Shown: piece by piece, positions 4,538 through 5,376 of the stretch
How positions within the stretch are numbered: the first letter of the stretch is position 1
Layout of the letters: the number at the start of each line of letters is the position of its first letter
Notes under the pieces: generated by a model
Told to the model about the DNA's origin: nothing
Seen by the model: only the letters and a program-made list of their open reading frames with translations
The model's database searches: none
Assembly (NCBI GenBank): GCA_900547125.1
Contig: URFU01000118.1
Location: 1 to 5,376 of the forward strand
Origin: an uncultured Collinsella sp.
GTDB taxonomy: Bacteria; Actinomycetota; Coriobacteriia; Coriobacteriales; Coriobacteriaceae
Direction of reading: 5' to 3'
Length of the DNA stretch: 5,376 nt
Translations under genes and position numbers: made by a program

Positions 4538-5376
4538 ATGGATACACTGCTTGAGGCCATTGACGTTTGCGATGTCGATGGCTTTTGCTTTGGCAACTAT
4601 ACGGACGAGGAGGCCGGCACCGGTTGCACCGTAATCGTGGCACCCGAGGGCGCCACCGGCGGTGTTGACGTTCGCGGCGGTGCCCCGGCATCGCGCGAGA
4701 CCGACCTGCTGCGTCCCGAGAACACCGTGGACAAGGTACACGCCGTCTGCCTTTCGGGTGGATCGGCCTTTGGTCTGGAGGCCGCAAGCGGCGTCGCCCG
4801 CGCGCTCGAGTGCCGCGGCATCGGCCTTCCCGTCGGCCCCACGCAGGTGCCCATCGTGTGCTCCAGCTGTATCTTCGACCTCGCCTTTGGCGACCCCACC
4901 GTACGCCCCGACATTGAGGCTGGCATCTCCGCCGTGCGCGAGGCGCTCGACAACACCCCCACCACGCTCGAGCAGGGCAATGTAGGTGCCGGCACCGGTG
5001 CCACCGTGGGCAAGCTCATGGGCCCCGCCACCTGCATGAAGGCCGGCCTCGGCGCTGCCGCCGTGGCACTCGGCCCCGTCAAGGTAGGCGCCGTGGTCTC
5101 GGTCAACGCCTGCGGCAATGTCGTTGACCCATTCACCGGCGAATGGGTCGCTGGTATGCGCGCTGCAGCAGATAGCGACCAGATCGTCGACATGGAGCTC
5201 GCCGCCTTTGCCGCCGCCGGTTCTATGCAGATGCCGCTCGACCGCACCAACACCACCATCAGCTGCATCGTCACCAACGTGGAGCTCACTAAAGCGCAGG
5301 CTACCAAGGTCTCCCAGATGGCAGCAGACGCCTATGCGCACGCCATCCGCCCCACGCACACCACCAACGACGGCGA
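4538..5376 (+). CDS. P1 family (S58, DmpA/NylC-like) peptidase, C-terminus beyond window
   Basis: 279 codons are visible and the frame is open at the right edge; family members usually run about 320-350 residues, so a modest C-terminal part is missing. Conserved family blocks are present in order: TGCTVIVAPEGA (28-39), DVRGGAPASRETDLL (44-58), HAVCLSGGSAFGLEAASGV (68-86), VPIVCSSCIFDL with FGDPTVRPD, GNVGAGTGATVGK (147-159), GAVVSVNACGNVVDP and RTNTTISC. The family are N-terminal-nucleophile hydrolases that cut themselves into two chains. By analogy with NylC (Asn266/Thr267) the cut should fall at Asn238/Thr239, making Thr239 the nucleophile. Known members are aminopeptidases, beta-aminopeptidases or amide hydrolases; the substrate here cannot be told from sequence. 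No signal peptide is seen, so it is probably cytoplasmic. The start at 4538 has AGGAG six bases upstream. GC is very high (45 of 60 at 4801-4860). Confidence 0.9.
   Translation, partial: MDTLLEAIDVCDVDGFCFGNYTDEEAGTGCTVIVAPEGATGGVDVRGGAPASRETDLLRPENTVDKVHAVCLSGGSAFGLEAASGVARALECRGIGLPVGPTQVPIVCSSCIFDLAFGDPTVRPDIEAGISAVREALDNTPTTLEQGNVGAGTGATVGKLMGPATCMKAGLGAAAVALGPVKVGAVVSVNACGNVVDPFTGEWVAGMRAAADSDQIVDMELAAFAAAGSMQMPLDRTNTTISCIVTNVELTKAQATKVSQMAADAYAHAIRPTHTTNDG

Noticed and set aside
4421..5359. A 312-codon minus-strand open frame opposite the P1 peptidase
   Set aside because: It is Gly/Ala/His-rich, typical of the antisense of a high-GC gene, and the plus strand carries a well-conserved peptidase in the same place.

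Overview
The window looks like chromosomal DNA from a high-GC, gut-type actinobacterium. A Collinsella-like Coriobacteriia member is my best guess, based on codon use, the mix of families and the short-spacer operons. This is inference; no rRNA or marker gene is present to prove it. Two transcription units diverge from an intergenic region at 3110-3315.

Left half (minus strand, read from 3109 down to 1). First comes a small membrane protein made of one transmembrane helix, a Pro/Gln-rich linker and a C-terminal four-cysteine zinc ribbon (2810-3109). It is followed by an intergenic stretch with a perfect 24-bp inverted repeat (2748-2803). Next is a secreted, acidic, beta-propeller-like protein (1304-2629). 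Its reading frame stops at a single TAA and then stays open in the same frame for 105 more codons (986-1303). Those codons encode a short Ser-rich linker, a transmembrane helix, a Gln/Pro-rich linker and another zinc ribbon. The simplest reading is one ~547-residue membrane-anchored protein cut by a nonsense codon, or conceivably a stop that is read through. Four bases after the zinc-ribbon stop starts a polytopic membrane protein (981 to the left edge, 327 codons visible) that resembles the DUF6020 group of GT-C-like glycosyltransferases.

Right half (plus strand). A DJ-1/PfpI-family protein (3316-3858) overlaps by 4 bp (ATGA) a Maf nucleotide pyrophosphatase (3855-4436); both look like housekeeping or damage-control genes. 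After a 101-bp gap with two hairpins comes a P1-family (S58, DmpA/NylC-like) N-terminal-nucleophile peptidase, which runs off the right edge (4538-5376).

The most interesting region is the minus-strand envelope cluster: an extracellular propeller tied through one helix to a cytoplasmic zinc ribbon, a second zinc-ribbon membrane protein of similar design, and a putative lipid-linked-sugar glycosyltransferase. The propeller gene is clearly poorer in GC than the plus-strand genes. I see no CRISPR array, tRNA, rRNA, integrase or transposase in the window.
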